Below, piece after piece: positions 1-12,547 of a stretch of 64,000 nucleotides of DNA. Source of the stretch: Jackrogersella multiformis (lineage: Eukaryota; Ascomycota; Sordariomycetes; Xylariales; Hypoxylaceae); NCBI GenBank assembly GCA_902806575.1, contig CADCXD010000004.1, positions 3,906,001 to 3,970,000 on the forward strand, read 5' to 3'. Numbering within the stretch: position 1 is the first letter of the stretch; every line of letters starts with the position of its first letter. The notes under the pieces are model-generated. The model did no database searches, had not been told where the DNA came from, and saw only the letters and a program-made list of their open reading frames with translations. The translations under genes were made by a program, and so were the position numbers.

Positions 1-1344
1 AGGCCTTTGATAGGTTTATAAGCATTTGGCTTGAGAACCAGGTTCGTAGTTCTATAAGTTCGCATGCTTTGCGACATTGGTATCCCCATTTGCACAGGGC
101 TAGAACACTGATAACTTGAACCACCGTAGGATTTCGGAAAAGTCGTTGCCGATCCTGACTTCGCAGACTTAAAACGATTCGGTATCTTGCAGACTCGGTA
201 CTATGCCCATACCCATCCTAGTCAGGTCAGTAACTCAAGTCACTTCTTCCCATTCGGCTAGGGTAGAGAGATCATTTTGTTCTGGTCATACCTCGATAAC
301 AACTCGATACCACCAGAGTACTACTACTAATTCCTAGATGAATTACAGCCAAATTACATCGCCGCTGTAGGAGGCGATTATTTCGGCCTAGATTATGACG
401 GAGTTGTCCGCATTCCAGATAACGTTTCCACTATCGTTGATCTTCTCGACGAGAAACGCATATCATGGTGTGGGTACTTTGAAGGGAATCCTGGTCCCGG
501 TTACATGGCGGAAGGCAGCATCGATGGGAACGGGATGTGGGATTATGTCAGGAAACATAAGTGAGCCTTGATATTCCAATTATTTTGAAAATGTAGGAAG
601 ACTAACCTTTAGACTAGCCCGTTCGTTTCTTACGACTCCATCAATATGAATGGGAGTCGGCTAGCGAACCTTTTATCTTTTGAAGAGTTCGAAGAGGATC
701 TGGCGGCCGGTACTATCCCGCAATTTGTCATGATGTCGCCGGATATGCTGAACGATGGCCACAATACGACTTTAGACTATGCGACTAAGTGGGCTCACAA
801 GTTCCTACTCCCGCTATTAGCAGATGGGGTCTTTAAGGAGAAGACTTTGATTCAGCTTACATACGACGAAACAGAGGATTACTCTAAGCCCAACCGAATT
901 GCGTCCCTCTTGCTCGGCAGTGCCGTTCCGGACAGCCTTAAAGGATCCGAAGATGATACATTCTATACTCACTTTTCCATTCTCTCTACTACTGAGCACA
1001 ATTGGGACTTGCCGAACCTTGGTAGATTTGACGTCGGCGCGAACGTATTCAAGCTCGTTGCGGATGTCACGGGCTACGTTAACAAAGACCCGCCCAACGT
1101 AGCAACCGTGAACAACTCTATCTCGTATCCTGGTGTTTTGAACGTCAATCACACCACCAAGCTGACGACTATCCCGCCTCCAAATCTAAAATTAGTTGGC
1201 GCCGGCGGACAACCCGTGCTTGAATCGATCCGTGAAGAGTGGAAGAAGGCAGCGAAATTGGATACACCTTATGATGGTAGCGGCAACGTCTACGATGGAG
1301 ATAACATGCCTGTGTATAAACCCCAGGCGCGCAATGATGGATAG
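1..1344 (+). CDS. Acid phosphatase (phosphoesterase family), 3' part
   Basis: This is the 3' part of a fungal acid phosphatase of the phosphoesterase family (PF04185), which releases phosphate from organic esters and is usually secreted. The gene enters from the left edge. Visible exons are about 3-41, 130-225, 349-560 and 618-1344, with introns 42-129, 226-348 and 561-617 (the last has a CTAAC branch site and ends CTAG). Spliced, they read AFDRFISIWLENQ, a segment ending HPSQ, then PNYIAAVGGDYFG, then RKHNPFVSYDSINMN, all in frame. Other family features seen are QLTYDETEDY, a GSAVP segment and FYTHFSILSTTEHNW-DLPNLGRFDVGAN. The polypeptide ends after KPQARNDG with no C-terminal membrane segment. 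The N-terminus and signal peptide lie outside the window. The family call is confident; substrate and phosphate regulation are inferred from relatives. Confidence 0.88.
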
Positions 1345-2624
1345 TTACCTCCATATTCCCTTAGGGGTCCTAATTTGATCCATCCCCTTTATCTTGCTAG
1401 CCCCTATTGAGACCCCTATTGAGATAAAGGTAGGATCTACACTTGTACGACGTCGCAACAGTCTATGTGATTACCTACCTAGGTAGGTAGAGTATATCCT
1501 CTAGGTGGACAGAGATCTTGGATCGCATGTTCTTAATTATAACAAAGCCCCGGGGGAATTGAATGCATAATAGAGAAAGTGTCATATTTCTGGACGGGTA
1601 GGTATCCAGGGGATCGCATATGTATAATGTGTATTTTGCTGGGTGGCGGCTATAATCGGAACATCGCGGCATTTGCTACTTGTGTTAACACGAACGGTGG
1701 ATCCATAACTGTACCCAGGCAGCTGCCAGGTAAGTAATTCGGAACTACTACAGTATGGTACCGTCCCCGGACCCGGACGGAGAAACGGCGGGAGAGTGCC
1801 AATGAGGCGGATGCGGTTTCCACTTCCGGCCGTGTCATCGGATGATCGGTCCCCCTTCCACCCTCCAATACCGTGCACGTGCCGCCGTCTAAACACGTCT
1901 AGAGCTCCTGCATCGAGATCTATGATGACGCTTGTCATACATTGCCTCCGTTGAATGCCACTTTGCCACCTATCAGGTACCTACCGATTTGCCGCAGGAC
2001 GAACCGCGACAAGCTTAATCGGAACCCCTCCATTTTTCCTCTTCCCGATCGGGAAATCAGCACAAGCTAATTATGTTTTAATCCATTCTGATTAGCTTAG
2101 CAGCTTAGGTAAGTAACGGGGGGCCATTTGCCACAGGGAGGCTAAGGGTTGTTTTTGGGGGTGTTTTTTGGTAGTTTCGCGCCCATAGGATTCGTGTGAC
2201 TCTTAGAGGCCATTTCCGCGGGTTGACCAATTAAACCGGGTTGCCAGGGTTCTGAACTAAAGAAAACGAGAAACTTTTAAAGTCATCGAACAACAAAGGA
2301 TGATTTCACCATGCTAGGTGTAAGGTGTGGGTGGTATGTTTTGATGGCGGTAATATTGCCACACCTCAATATCTTCGATCCTCTCAGATTTGGCGGACTT
2401 GTCACCTGGTAGAGGAGGGCTTGGCGTTCCTGACTCATACATTACATCCAAACTCGAATAGCACGCCGTCGTTATGTAGCTTAAATATGCCGGTTCAAAC
2501 TGTAATGCTCTGTGTTAGATCTATGTAGTCTAGTAAATTGCTCTTTTATCAAAGAGCCTAGAGTAAAATTCTTGTTTGTGCCCCTTTAGGTTCCTCAACA
2601 GGCCTATAAATGACCTGCATCCTG
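1345..2624. other. Intergenic region
   Basis: No supported gene. It contains a perfect 18-bp CCTAGG-centred palindrome at 1472-1489. The open frames here lack family similarity, and several begin only at TTG. It is probably the shared 3' flank of the phosphatase and the convergent regulator gene. Confidence 0.6.
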
Positions 2625-5027
2625 TCACCTATGGGGAAGAGACGCTCCATAGCGTTGCGGATATCTTGGAATCACATATACTGGTACGACATCGGACGAG
2701 TCTTGCTCCAAGACTGCCACGCCCAGTCTCGCCTTGTCTTGCAAGTGCTGCACCCACCAACGAAGGAAGTGGGCCAGCGTGCACTCTTCCTTATCGTTCG
2801 TTAAACTGAAGGACCCGATTGGCCACCGTGACCGGATCTCTTGGACCATATGATCCAGTTGACCGTCGTCTTCTTCGATCTCGGCGGCTCTGCTCAGGAG
2901 TAGGGCATCTTCCTCGCTCATAGACAGCTTGAACAGGTGGAATACCGCTTCTGATAAGTAACAGTTCCGCCCCTGTTCCCACAGCCCCTTGGCGCAGAGC
3001 ATCAGGGTTGATCGTAGGGCATCGTGTCCTCTCGAGCCAGTCTCGACCGACGGCATATCTCTTAACACGCTGAACCCTAGCAGATGGAGAAATTGGACTA
3101 GGGTAACATCCAAAGACTCGAAACCATGGCGTAAATAATACATCCGTATAAGTGTCTCAAACGATGCTTTCGAATAACCCACAATTTCGCCTGGGTTCGA
3201 TTTGGGGCCTATATAACCTGCTCGCACGAACGGTTCGAAAAGACTGATCAGGAGGACGTGATAGTGCATACTACACACTGTAAGTATTTGACTATTTTCC
3301 CCTCCTATATCAATAAGCAGGTGGAACTTATTGGAGGAGAAATCTTACTGTAACTTCAAGTGCGAAGGCAAGGCAATGTTGCGAGCTTGGAGCGGCGGAG
3401 GTAGGAATTCGTACCAAGCCAGAAGTCTCGACCTAAACCCAAGAGCAGCATCGAGCGGTATCGGACTGAAAATTCTTGGACGGTTGAACGACTCCTTCGT
3501 GACCTCGTTCATGATCACGCGGAATTGGGATATTGCCCTGAACATTAAACCACCGAGTATAGGTATTGGTTCCTTGCCGTGAGAATATCTCACCCAAACT
3601 TCTCCGTACCATGCGGATACATCGTCAACTTCGGGAAGCGGTCGAGTAGGGGGATCTATGACGATGGGCGGCCGGAAGGTATGGAACGTGGCGAATCTGG
3701 GGAGGACGCGCGAGTAAGTATTACTGAAATATATAATGGAGCTTAGAAGTCTTACGCTTGCCAGTTGAACAGAGACCACGCAGTTGTTCCCGCTGCTACC
3801 TGCCACTCCGTAGTCTCGTTTTGGCTCGGAGAAAAGAGAGACAGGCTCTGAGCCATTTCTAGGGACTTGTACAAGTAGTCCCAACTGATATCATCGATTC
3901 CGTTGGTATGGCACGTACAATTGATAATTGCAGCAGCTTGGACCGTGGTGATGGTGGGATTAACTTGTTCGAGTTCGAAAAGCCTTCGAGCTTCAGCAAG
4001 AAACCGGTAGCCAAGGTTATCTGGAAGCCAAAACTTGGCTCTGGTCTCTACTTTGCTATATCCATGCTGATCATGACGTTAGTTGAGAGTCTCGAAGGTA
4101 TCGTTTGGAGTGGTAGAAATTCTGACCCATGCGGCCCCAAGGATAGCATTCACGAGTAGAGGCGAACAAAAACGCCTGCCACTAATGAGCATATCCTCGA
4201 GGAATATATCCTTATGAAAGTATGGATTGAAGGGGTAATCAAAGACGAAGTATAGCTGCAGAAGAGCACGTAGCATAGAGTCGTCAGTGGAGACTTTTGT
4301 CCAGCTTGATACACTTATCAATGATATTCGAGAGTCAACGAGCTCGACGGTATGATATGGTACATGGTACATCCTGTGGGACTCGTGCTCGATTTCTCCC
4401 CACGATTCTGGACGTGACGGCGGCTGCGATATTGAGAGAACGGTCTTCTCATAGAGAATAGACTGGAGATAAGGATTTTGCTGGTGGTTTAAGTGCAGAG
4501 GCATGTCCTGGATGTATGGGAACTCGTAACGAAATCGAACGTCCGGCTTGAGCGAGAACTGAAGGAGGAGATGTCCATCTTGCACCGCCTGGATAATAGT
4601 TTGTACATCTTCGCCCGTTCGGATTCGATTCACGATGTCGACCGTTTCGTTATTGGGTCGGGATCGGATAAGAGCAAACAGGCTGTCGTATGCTTGACAC
4701 TTGATCTCGAGGTCAGTCAGCTTGCGTTTCTGCGCTCTGAGGTGGGTTTCTGTCGGAAGGGTTGTGTATTCGCAAGGCGTCTGTCGTTCGACGCAGACAG
4801 AGCATCGTGGCCGTTCGGCAGAACACTGCGATTCGATCGATTAGTTCTAAGACACGGTAGCCCTTCTACAAGTCCAGGGAGAGACAAACCTTGCTTTTTC
4901 TTTTCCGACAGGCTTCACAGGCTGCCGCGGTAGCAACTCGTTTGGTACGATGCTGGATCTGAGATGGGCTCTCGATGTGAGGGGATTTAGGTGAATTGGG
5001 TAGCAAAGGTCGTAGAGGATGCGACAT
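2625..5027 (-). CDS. Zn2Cys6 transcription factor, NIT-4/NirA-like architecture
   Basis: Five exons on the minus strand (5027-4890, 4825-4127, 4066-3756, 3696-3349, 3270-2625) splice in frame to 713 residues. The N-terminus (MSHPLRPLLPNSPKS) leads into a Zn2Cys6 cluster at about residues 37-64: CEAC-RKRKSK-C, six residues, C-SV-C, six residues, C. The second intron falls within the cluster, directly before the third cysteine. A short coiled-coil linker follows. The middle is a fungal-specific transcription factor domain: LLVNAILGAAW, then after splicing HGYSKVETRAKFW-LPDNLGYRFLAEARRLF, and AWSLFNWQ. A helical C-terminal half includes LPSHLKLHMHYHVLL. The in-frame TAA near 4081 lies inside the 60-bp intron 4067-4126, which has a CTAAC branch, so the gene is not broken. 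It is expected to bind DNA in the nucleus; target genes are unknown. The NIT-4/NirA resemblance is of domain layout only. Confidence 0.88.
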
Positions 5028-6555
5028 ACAGAAGGCACAAGAGCTAGGGTCTTCTGGGGTGCTCGTGTTTTGGTACTGGTCCTAGATAGGACGGGGATCA
5101 GAAGTAGTAACGATAGCTTTCGCACCCACACTATCGTGGGGTATAGTCATCAATAAAGGGGCTCTAATATAGTGTCCATGCAAGATAATTATGTTATTGG
5201 AGTGATATATCCTTTTATACTGGTGTAACTGACAAATCCGGGTACATCCAGCAGCCTGGCGAATCCACAATCCCAGTCAGTTCTTAATGTGGCGTGCAAC
5301 GCCGGGGAGAATGCACCGGAACGGATATGATATAGGCCCACCCAAAAAGTCGAACTCCAGCCCGTGTTGTTCAAGAGGGTAGTAAGAAGTCATTTGATGC
5401 TGAATTTAAGTGGTACAGTAGAAATTTCAAGGGTCCGGAAGGTATTAGAAGATATTCCAGGTAAATGAGGTAGCGAAAGGAGCGGTACGCGAGTGAGTAG
5501 TTCTCTTTATATTAATGTGTAGTTAGACTGACCTATACTATCCTGGCTAGAGAATTTGTTAAGGATTCTAATTGGATACCATAATGTGTTAATTTGGTAT
5601 TTTGCAACCACTATATGTCGAAGATACGCAAAACCGGAGTTCTGTAATCATGTTGCCTCCTTGGTTGAGAATACGGGGTCAATGCATAGAAATATATATG
5701 TCTATATAAGATATGAAATCTAAAAATACCTTATAAATTTCTATCTACCTGGGAAACACCTAGATGTTAATATGAATCATATATTATTTAAGTATCTAAA
5801 AGAAATTTTATATCTTGAGACCAATTCTCGTACTCGCGCTAAAGGAGCATTGTTGCTAATACAGACCTTATTTAAATTCATATTTATTTTTTATTTGAAA
5901 TTTCATATTTTGATAATTATCTATAATTTAACCAATGTACCTCGAAGCTAAAGGTAATATACAGAAAGGCTTATTGAAAGAAGGACATATACTAAAAGAA
6001 CGAAAAGGAAGGTGGTAAATACAAAACCACATATGACATTTACCCTTCTGATAACCCACACAATAAGTAGTTAAAGTTAAACAAGTAAAGCCATATATGC
6101 CTGTAAGCGAAGAGAATAATACATAATATCAGATGTATATCGCCTTCTAGTTAAACCAGATGTATTATAATAGAGGATTCATCGCCTCATGTATACTCAC
6201 TCGCCACATATAATCCTGTTTGTCAATGGCGTTGCACGTTAACTAGTGGCACAAGAGCTGGAGTAGGAAGCATACAGTCGAGAATATAAATGGGATCTAG
6301 CAACTCTGATCACCATGTACTGATGTTGTTAAGCGAGTAACCTAGATGATCTTACCCGAGGCTGAAGTTTGGCCACGTCTCTACTCCCTCCTAGGCTTAT
6401 AAAACAAACATACTACCAGCAGTCTAATACTAACTTATTGAAGCCCCCATTCTTTTTCAAACAGCCTAGGGCTGAGGGGCGAGATTTCGATTCTCAAGTC
6501 CTACCTAATACCCGTTAGCCAGATTAAGATATAAATAGCCACAACTTCATTCAAA
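5028..6555. other. Intergenic region, locally AT-rich
   Basis: Upstream region of the Zn2Cys6 gene and 3' flank of the bZIP gene. Positions 5690-5900 are AT-rich but keep CpA and TpG, so they do not resemble the RIP block further right. No gene, RNA gene or clear repeat is seen. Confidence 0.55.
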
Positions 6556-7366
6556 CTAAACAATCTGTCTGGCCGTTTCGGTTATATACTTTTGTATGAC
6601 AGAACAATCGCACATGCCATGCTTTAAAACCTCATTCTTGAGACTGAGGACTTCCACTCGCAGCCCATCTACCATAGATTTCAACGCGTCCTTTCTTAAG
6701 GCCAGGTCCTTCTCCCTTGCTTCGAGATTTTCGGTTTCTCTTCTCTTCTTCTGGCGGCATTTGCTAGCTGCAACCCGGTTCTTTTGGAGTTGTCGCTTTC
6801 GGCCACCATTGGTTTCGAATTCTTCTTCGGGAGGAGACGGTAGTGAACGAATGTCAGGCATGGTTTTCCGGCGTTTAATTTCGTGGCTGTCGTCTCTTCC
6901 CAAACCGTCATAAATTTCCGGATTACTACATATCCTCTTCTTGGACGGAGGGCTTGGTGGTGGTATTTCTGGTTGCCATCCGAATGGTTCAGATGTCGAC
7001 TCTATATTCAACGAGGTAGAGTCACCGTTCTATGTACATTGAATCAGCATATACCCGACACGAATGTGGATATGCTATCAATAGGGACGGGGACCTATTT
7101 ACAAGACTTTCATCACTGCCATTGGGGTTCATCATGCAAACACTCGCGGTAGATGATTCTCTTCGACGTGGAACCCTTTCATCCACTACCGTTTCCGAGG
7201 CGGGGGTACTCCATTGTATGTGCTCAATGTCGTCGAGGAAGTCAAAGGTATGAGTATTGAATTCCATACATTGTTTAGGGCAAGGAGGTATATTCGCATC
7301 GAGGTGAGCACCATATAAGCCGAGTGGGTCAACGTTGCATTTTATTGTATCTGCTTTGGTATTCAT
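6556..7366 (-). CDS. bZIP transcription factor (ATF/CREB-like basic region)
   Basis: Two exons (7366-7103 and 7029-6556) joined by a 73-bp intron (7030-7102, donor GTAAAT, acceptor CATAG) give 245 residues. The bZIP lies near the C-terminus. Its basic region, about residues 165-184, contains NRVAASKCRQKKR, matching the NxxAAxxCR signature. A leucine-zipper helix follows (NLEAREKDLALRKDALKSMV then GLRVEVLSLKNEVL) with a CDC motif and IQKYI tail after it. A proline/serine-rich segment, KKR and KRRK stretches (possible nuclear localisation signals) and SLPSPPEEEF precede it. Without the splice the second reading frame would begin at a TTG, which argues for the two-exon model. Jun-like bZIPs such as JlbA/IDI-4 have a similar size and layout, but I cannot assign orthology. 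Role inferred: stress or nutrient-responsive transcription. Confidence 0.82.
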
Positions 7367-10300
7367 AATCTAATGTGGCAGATACACGAGATACTCTTCA
7401 CCGGGGAAGTTGGGAAAAGACTAAGATAAAAATTCCAATTCGGATGAAATGAATTATGTTCAAGGTGATAGATCAACTTTTTAGCAGACCTAAGGTTACA
7501 GACATCGTTGATGCTGGTCAATTGAATGGCCAGATGAGATTCCTTTTTGTAGGAAGGTAGGTATTTATGGATGGTATTTATGGATATATGTAAGTGATGT
7601 AAGTAGGGAAGCTTATTAAAGTTTAGCAGCCCCAAAGTCTATATCGAAAGGGGATGGGGTACCCCCCCTGAACGTGCTTCTATGTGGTGACGCTAAGGCA
7701 GAACGGAATGTGGCGAGATCCCTGCTCTGAAATTTCACATGAGTTTTTGACTTCCTGGTGATGTCGTTTTATGGAAGACTACCTACCTAGGTACCTACCT
7801 AAGGTATACAGACCTACGCGAGGAAACTTAAGGTGAAAAAGGAAACATATATTCTAAAAATAACTATACCGTATACCTAGTTAGGTACTAGGTACCTAGG
7901 TAGGTAGGGTGGCCGATGATCGATAAAGCTCATGTCCCATCTCGGCATCCCGCCTCAATATTCTCGCCTTGTCTTGTCGCCATTATATTAAATCGAACAA
8001 AGTATCATATGTGATACCTAGTACCTACCTAGGTACCTTATTAGGTATGTATTCCAAAAACAAAACCTTCAGGTTTTACGCCTTAGCTTTTCATGCTTTT
8101 GATCTCAATACGGAAGTGTTATTAATGCTTTGCTTGCGATAAGTTCCATCGTTGAACAAGCTTAGCCTAACTAAGTATTCTATGGTTGTCTGCATCTAGA
8201 AAGAAATATATTGCGGGCCATCTGTTAGTTGGGTACCTAAGGTTAGGTACGTACCTGAGTAGATCCCTTGGTACTTACATAATATTATGTACCTTAGGCA
8301 TAAGAGTAAGATGTTACCTAGGAAGTATGGATGCATACAACCTTAGAGCTTAAGGTTGCTCTAAAACGGATACTAGCTTACTTGAGAGACGTCAAATGTC
8401 AATCGATTATAGAAAACTTAAAAATTCGAAGCTAACAGGTTTCATCGAGGTGCTTATTCTCCATATTCTCCTATTATTATTACTAAGGAGTTCTTGTATA
8501 ACAACATAACAAGGGTATAGCGGTATATGATGAAGCTAGGATGAAGCTCAAACGAGTCATATCCTCATTTCCCTAAGAGCTTAATAGTAGGTATTCTACC
8601 TAAGTAACCAGAGAGTTCAAATTACGTAGTATAACCGTCAACAGATCATAACCCCTCGTTTTACAAACAAACCTATAATGGAAGCACCTTATCATCTAAA
8701 ACGCCTGATTGGCTACGGAGTCGACTCCGATATCTTGGATGATCACTCCCGGACAAGCTTTGCCTTGTGGTCACCCAGAAAATTTCTGAGTCATTACCGT
8801 TTCATACCATTTTAAGGCCGGTGAAAGTAAAGATACTTACCTATGTAGGTATCTCAGTTCTTCTCGACCAGTCCTTTTGATCGATTCGACTCTTCCAATT
8901 CCGTTGCATATTTGTGGAACTGACCAACAATCGATAGAGATCCTAAATCGAACGAGGAGTAGAGAATCGATCGAATCTGTTGTTTCCAATCATGAAGCTA
9001 TGTAGAGTGCCGCCGCTATCCCGTGCTTCATCCGGGGCAGGCGTATTTGTGACACATCCAACTGCGTTGTAGCTATAACCGTGTCGCAATATCTTGGGCC
9101 GCTACTCTATCGAAACTCCTATACGCCAGTTTATAACAGATCCGCGTCTGTTGCTCGGAATACATACAGTTTTCCGATAATACCCGACAACTCCACCACG
9201 GTGGTACTAATCGACTACTCCTGACGATCTATAACCTTCGAGTATTATTGAAGTGAATCGCGACTCACTACCTACCCTACCGAGATATTAAGGATGATTT
9301 AATTGAAACTACGTAGGTCAATACGAACACTCCCATATTCTTAGCCCACGAGACAACGACCGGATCAATCTTGAATAAGTTGGAGAATGCTCGAGGTTGG
9401 TTGCTCATGATAGGCATATAAGGATACCTATTGTAGAAGAGTCATGCTAGGTGGACAGTGAACCTTGGAAGTAGCTGCTTAGGTACCAGTTGCAACCTAC
9501 TTCACCACACTTATTCAATTAAGTACAATCTTTCTAGGTACCTATCTATACAATACTACGAGGTTCCTTGCGGTCGCTTTGACCTTGTTGTAAAGCTCTT
9601 CGGAGGTTTTATCACTATTACAGTCCAACTGAAAAGGATTAAAATGCCTTTTCTGTGGTAACAATGGATTATTAACAGATTACTTACTACTTAGTATACA
9701 AGGTGATAGGTTAAACTCTATTTATATATTTATTTTCCAACTTATTTTAAACAATATAAAGACATATAAAGCCGCATAATCAATGCCAGTTAAATAGGGA
9801 TTGCTCATTTACATTGACTATTATTTGGTACGTTTCTTCGGCCTGAAGGTTAAAGTCAGGGGGTTCCTCGAATATAGGGGCGGTTACTAGGTACGGGGGT
9901 TTTATAAAATAAAGCTACCTGTTATTACTACATATGCAGGAATTGTGATGGTAGAAGAGTCGAAGCAGAGTAAGCCTTGAAATTGAACGGCACGTCGTAT
10001 ATTTACGTCCTCACTACACCACGTTACGCTCAAAGAATGACGGGTTCAATATCCTTTTGCTAGATTCTAAATGTCTTCTCTGATGAGATCTGCGGGGGAT
10101 ATTACTTTCATTCAAACCCATGGCTATATTAATCGAATATATCAATTGACACCTAGTAAAGTAGAATTTAAGCCTGATATTAAACCCCAAGGAGCACATA
10201 GTACATGTATTTAATGAACATTATACAAGTTCTCACTACATACAATGCTCCACAGTATACTCTTCATGGTACGCGTCACAATTACTCGACACCTTGATAG

Positions 10301-11029
10301 TTGAGAAGACTCCATACCTAACGACGTGGCGTGTATTGATCCTTGTATTGCGTATTCGATCTGGCTTTTTTCTCGAGCCTTGACATTTTCCGAGTTGAGT
10401 ATTTCTGTCGTACCTAGCCCTAAAATTTGAATGAGGATAAAATATTTCATGGCAATCACATGAAGCCATGTTGTGTTACATAGTTTGACAATGCGATCTA
10501 TGCGACCAATGCTATCTATCGTATGGATATGCGCCGGCTAAGGTTGGTACGTACGCTTGGATTCAACAATATATGTCCAAGACGGAGGTGAGATTGAGGC
10601 TCGAGTACGGCGTTGTGGGGTACTGGCTCAGCGGGCTAGGGGTAAATGTCAGGAACAACCCACAGCGCAATGGACGCTGAACATGTAGGTACGGACCGGA
10701 GTTCTGGTAACTTGGCGGTATCACGTGATACCCATCGGGCTCCTCGTGTTTGTGGATATACTACATAATATTCGATTAGCTAAGTCTGATTAGCTAAGTC
10801 TGATTAGATAAGTCTGATTAGCTAAGATAGAGCTGAGTACTATGCAAAGTGAACAAAATATTTCCGAAGAATTGCCGTCATTAGGTAAGCTATGCAAAAT
10901 TCAGTTTCCTCTTTTTAACATCAACTTTGAATTTTAAACAATCAATAATCGTAACTAGGACCAACCGATCCGCCGTTGAATGTTGGATCTGTCAAGACAT
11001 ATTTAATTTGTAACTCTGTCCGAGCTAGA
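7367..11029. other. Gene-poor region rich in CCTAGG palindromes
   Basis: About 3.6 kb with no convincing gene. Open frames such as 9458-9661 and 10211-10459 are short, lack family similarity and overlap palindromic repeat sequence. The palindrome family recurs near 7781-7800, 7876-7909, 8018-8046 and 8220-8260. A 14-bp tandem repeat is listed separately. Confidence 0.55.
10771..10826. repeat. Tandem repeat, 14-bp unit, four copies
   Basis: Four head-to-tail copies of TCTGATTAGCTAAG occupy 10771-10784 (TTCGATTAGCTAAG variant), 10785-10798, 10799-10812 (one substitution) and 10813-10826. They lie about 200 bp upstream of the Prp3_C-like reading frame. Function unknown. Confidence 0.85.
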
Positions 11030-11461
11030 ATGAACCGGAGTTTTGGTCCCACTATTTCTATTTTTACAACGCTCATCCGGACGCATCACATAACGAGCCG
11101 TAAAAAGCTTGCACGTGTCAAGAAAGCAGCCGCCCTGCAAAATTTACAGGTGCTTGTTAAATACGGTGGCTCGCCAGGTATCATGTACGCTGAGGGACCT
11201 GATGAAGCTGTAGTCAGCAGCTGGGTCAACGCTGTCCAGGCGTTACGATACAAAGACTTCCAATGTGTACGGAAACCGGCCGCTAATCCGATCCGGGCCA
11301 CTGGCGGGATAAACGACGGTGGCTTCGAAGAGGTCACTTCCGTAGCCGAGTTCGGTCAAAGGATGGAGCAACGGGGCCTAGGCGGCTGGTGGAAAATTGG
11401 GAGTGAGTATCCTCAAGGGTTGAATTCTGCTCTTGCTTATTTCGCTTCCGGACATACATGA
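11030..11461 (+). CDS. Prp3_C (DUF1115)-like fragment lacking an RWD domain
   Basis: A 143-residue frame from the first ATG (an open upstream extension begins only at TTG). The centre reads IRTHHITSRKKLARVKKAAA, then SPGIMYAEGPDEAVVSSWV, NAVQALRYKDFQCVRKP and FEEVTSVAEFGQRMEQRGL. This pattern (HH-I-S-KK, PG-EG, a short strand with W/Y-K, then F-EV) resembles the Prp3_C/DUF1115 domain found C-terminal to RWD domains in RWDD2-like proteins. Those proteins carry an N-terminal RWD domain, and I see no exon encoding one in the 150 bases upstream. It may be a truncated gene, a stand-alone domain or a decaying copy. The C-terminal tail after WWKIGSEYPQG is not conserved in anything I recognise. Function unknown. 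Confidence 0.5.
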   Translation: MNRSFGPTISIFTTLIRTHHITSRKKLARVKKAAALQNLQVLVKYGGSPGIMYAEGPDEAVVSSWVNAVQALRYKDFQCVRKPAANPIRATGGINDGGFEEVTSVAEFGQRMEQRGLGGWWKIGSEYPQGLNSALAYFASGHT

Positions 11462-12547
11462 CAACGAAAATTATCTCGGTGAACTACAATTCATGTCACG
11501 CCTCAGATGCAGTCCTAAGAGATACAATTGATATTGATTACTGATTTTAATAATATAGTGGGTTATGCGTCCGAGTAGAGGATTGTCTAGTACCTTTAGG
11601 ACATCCATTATGACTTCTAATCTACCTAGGTAGGTACCTCGACGTCGCGGGTTTGGGCTGCTATTATGATTTAGATTTCATCTTGACCACCGCAAACGTT
11701 GAGGCGCCGAAGATATTTACCTGTGAAGAGGGTAGCTAATCTCACTTGCTGTCTACACAGGCTACTAATTGAACACCATCATTCGAATGTTAATGCCGTT
11801 GAAACTCAAGGCAATATCGAAGAACCGACAAAACCCGAAAGGCCAATTTTTGGATTGAAGGTTACGTATTGCTAGGTTAGTTGAATTGCTGCTAAGCCTG
11901 GTCTCTCATAAAACTGAAAAGGGGATGGCGGACGATAGATACACCTTACCATTGACAACGACGCTTCTTTTTATTCAATCAAGAATTACAGAACTGCGAT
12001 CGTTATCTCGGTACCGTCAGTAGGATGGTCTATGAGACTTGGTCTTCGAAACTTCATATGTCAATGGAATTCCCGGGTGGAAGGCTCATCACTCCGCCTG
12101 ACTCTGATGTGGAGACCCACGAGAGTCAAATATAGATTGTCAGCATATTCCTCGGCTGTTGCTACTTCTACTTCGATGCGCTGTCACATTGCCGATGGAT
12201 ATTTTTGATCACAATGCGCGCAACATGGCTGTGGGGAAACCTGGGGGATTTATCCGCAGCCTTGGTTGATCAGCCGGCCCAATGATATCAGCCGAATTTA
12301 TTGACCTTTGGCTTTGTAAATGAAGAGTCTGGCCGAATCCACCCGGCGGAATGTATTGATCCTTGTATTAACAATCGTTATGTGTTGGCTTTTGTGCCTA
12401 CAATCACGATAAAGGGCTGGAGCTGGAAGCATAAAGTCTCGGTCACTCGCAGTTTGGATCGTCAGTTAAGTTGCCCCTCCGGACCAGAACCATCAAGCTC
12501 AGCCAAAAAAACGCATTCTCCTTGGAAACTTCTAACTGATTGGCAAG
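11462..12547. other. Intergenic region upstream of the LPMO gene
   Basis: No gene supported. It contains one CCTAGG palindrome near 11622-11637 and, further right, the presumed promoter of the LPMO gene. The reading frame at 12301-12633 runs antiphase into the LPMO first exon and is not considered real. Confidence 0.5.
12231..12246 (+). promoter_or_regulatory. Paired CreA-type motifs upstream of LPMO
   Basis: GTGGGG at 12231-12236 and CTGGGG at 12241-12246 both fit SYGGRG, the site of the carbon-catabolite repressor CreA/Cre1. They lie 10 bp apart and about 300 bp upstream of the LPMO start codon. Adjacent paired sites are typical of repressed cellulase promoters. Six-base motifs occur often by chance, so this is suggestive only. 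Confidence 0.35.

Noticed and set aside
1582..1938. 118-residue minus-strand frame left of the Zn2Cys6 gene
   Set aside because: No recognisable domain, no supporting splice structure, and composition like the surrounding non-coding DNA.
4079..4090. In-frame TAA in the first Zn2Cys6 gene, looking like a premature stop
   Set aside because: It lies inside a 60-bp intron (4067-4126) with donor GTCAGA, CTAAC branch and CAG acceptor. Removing it joins NAILGAAW to HGYSKVETRAKFW, as expected for the domain.
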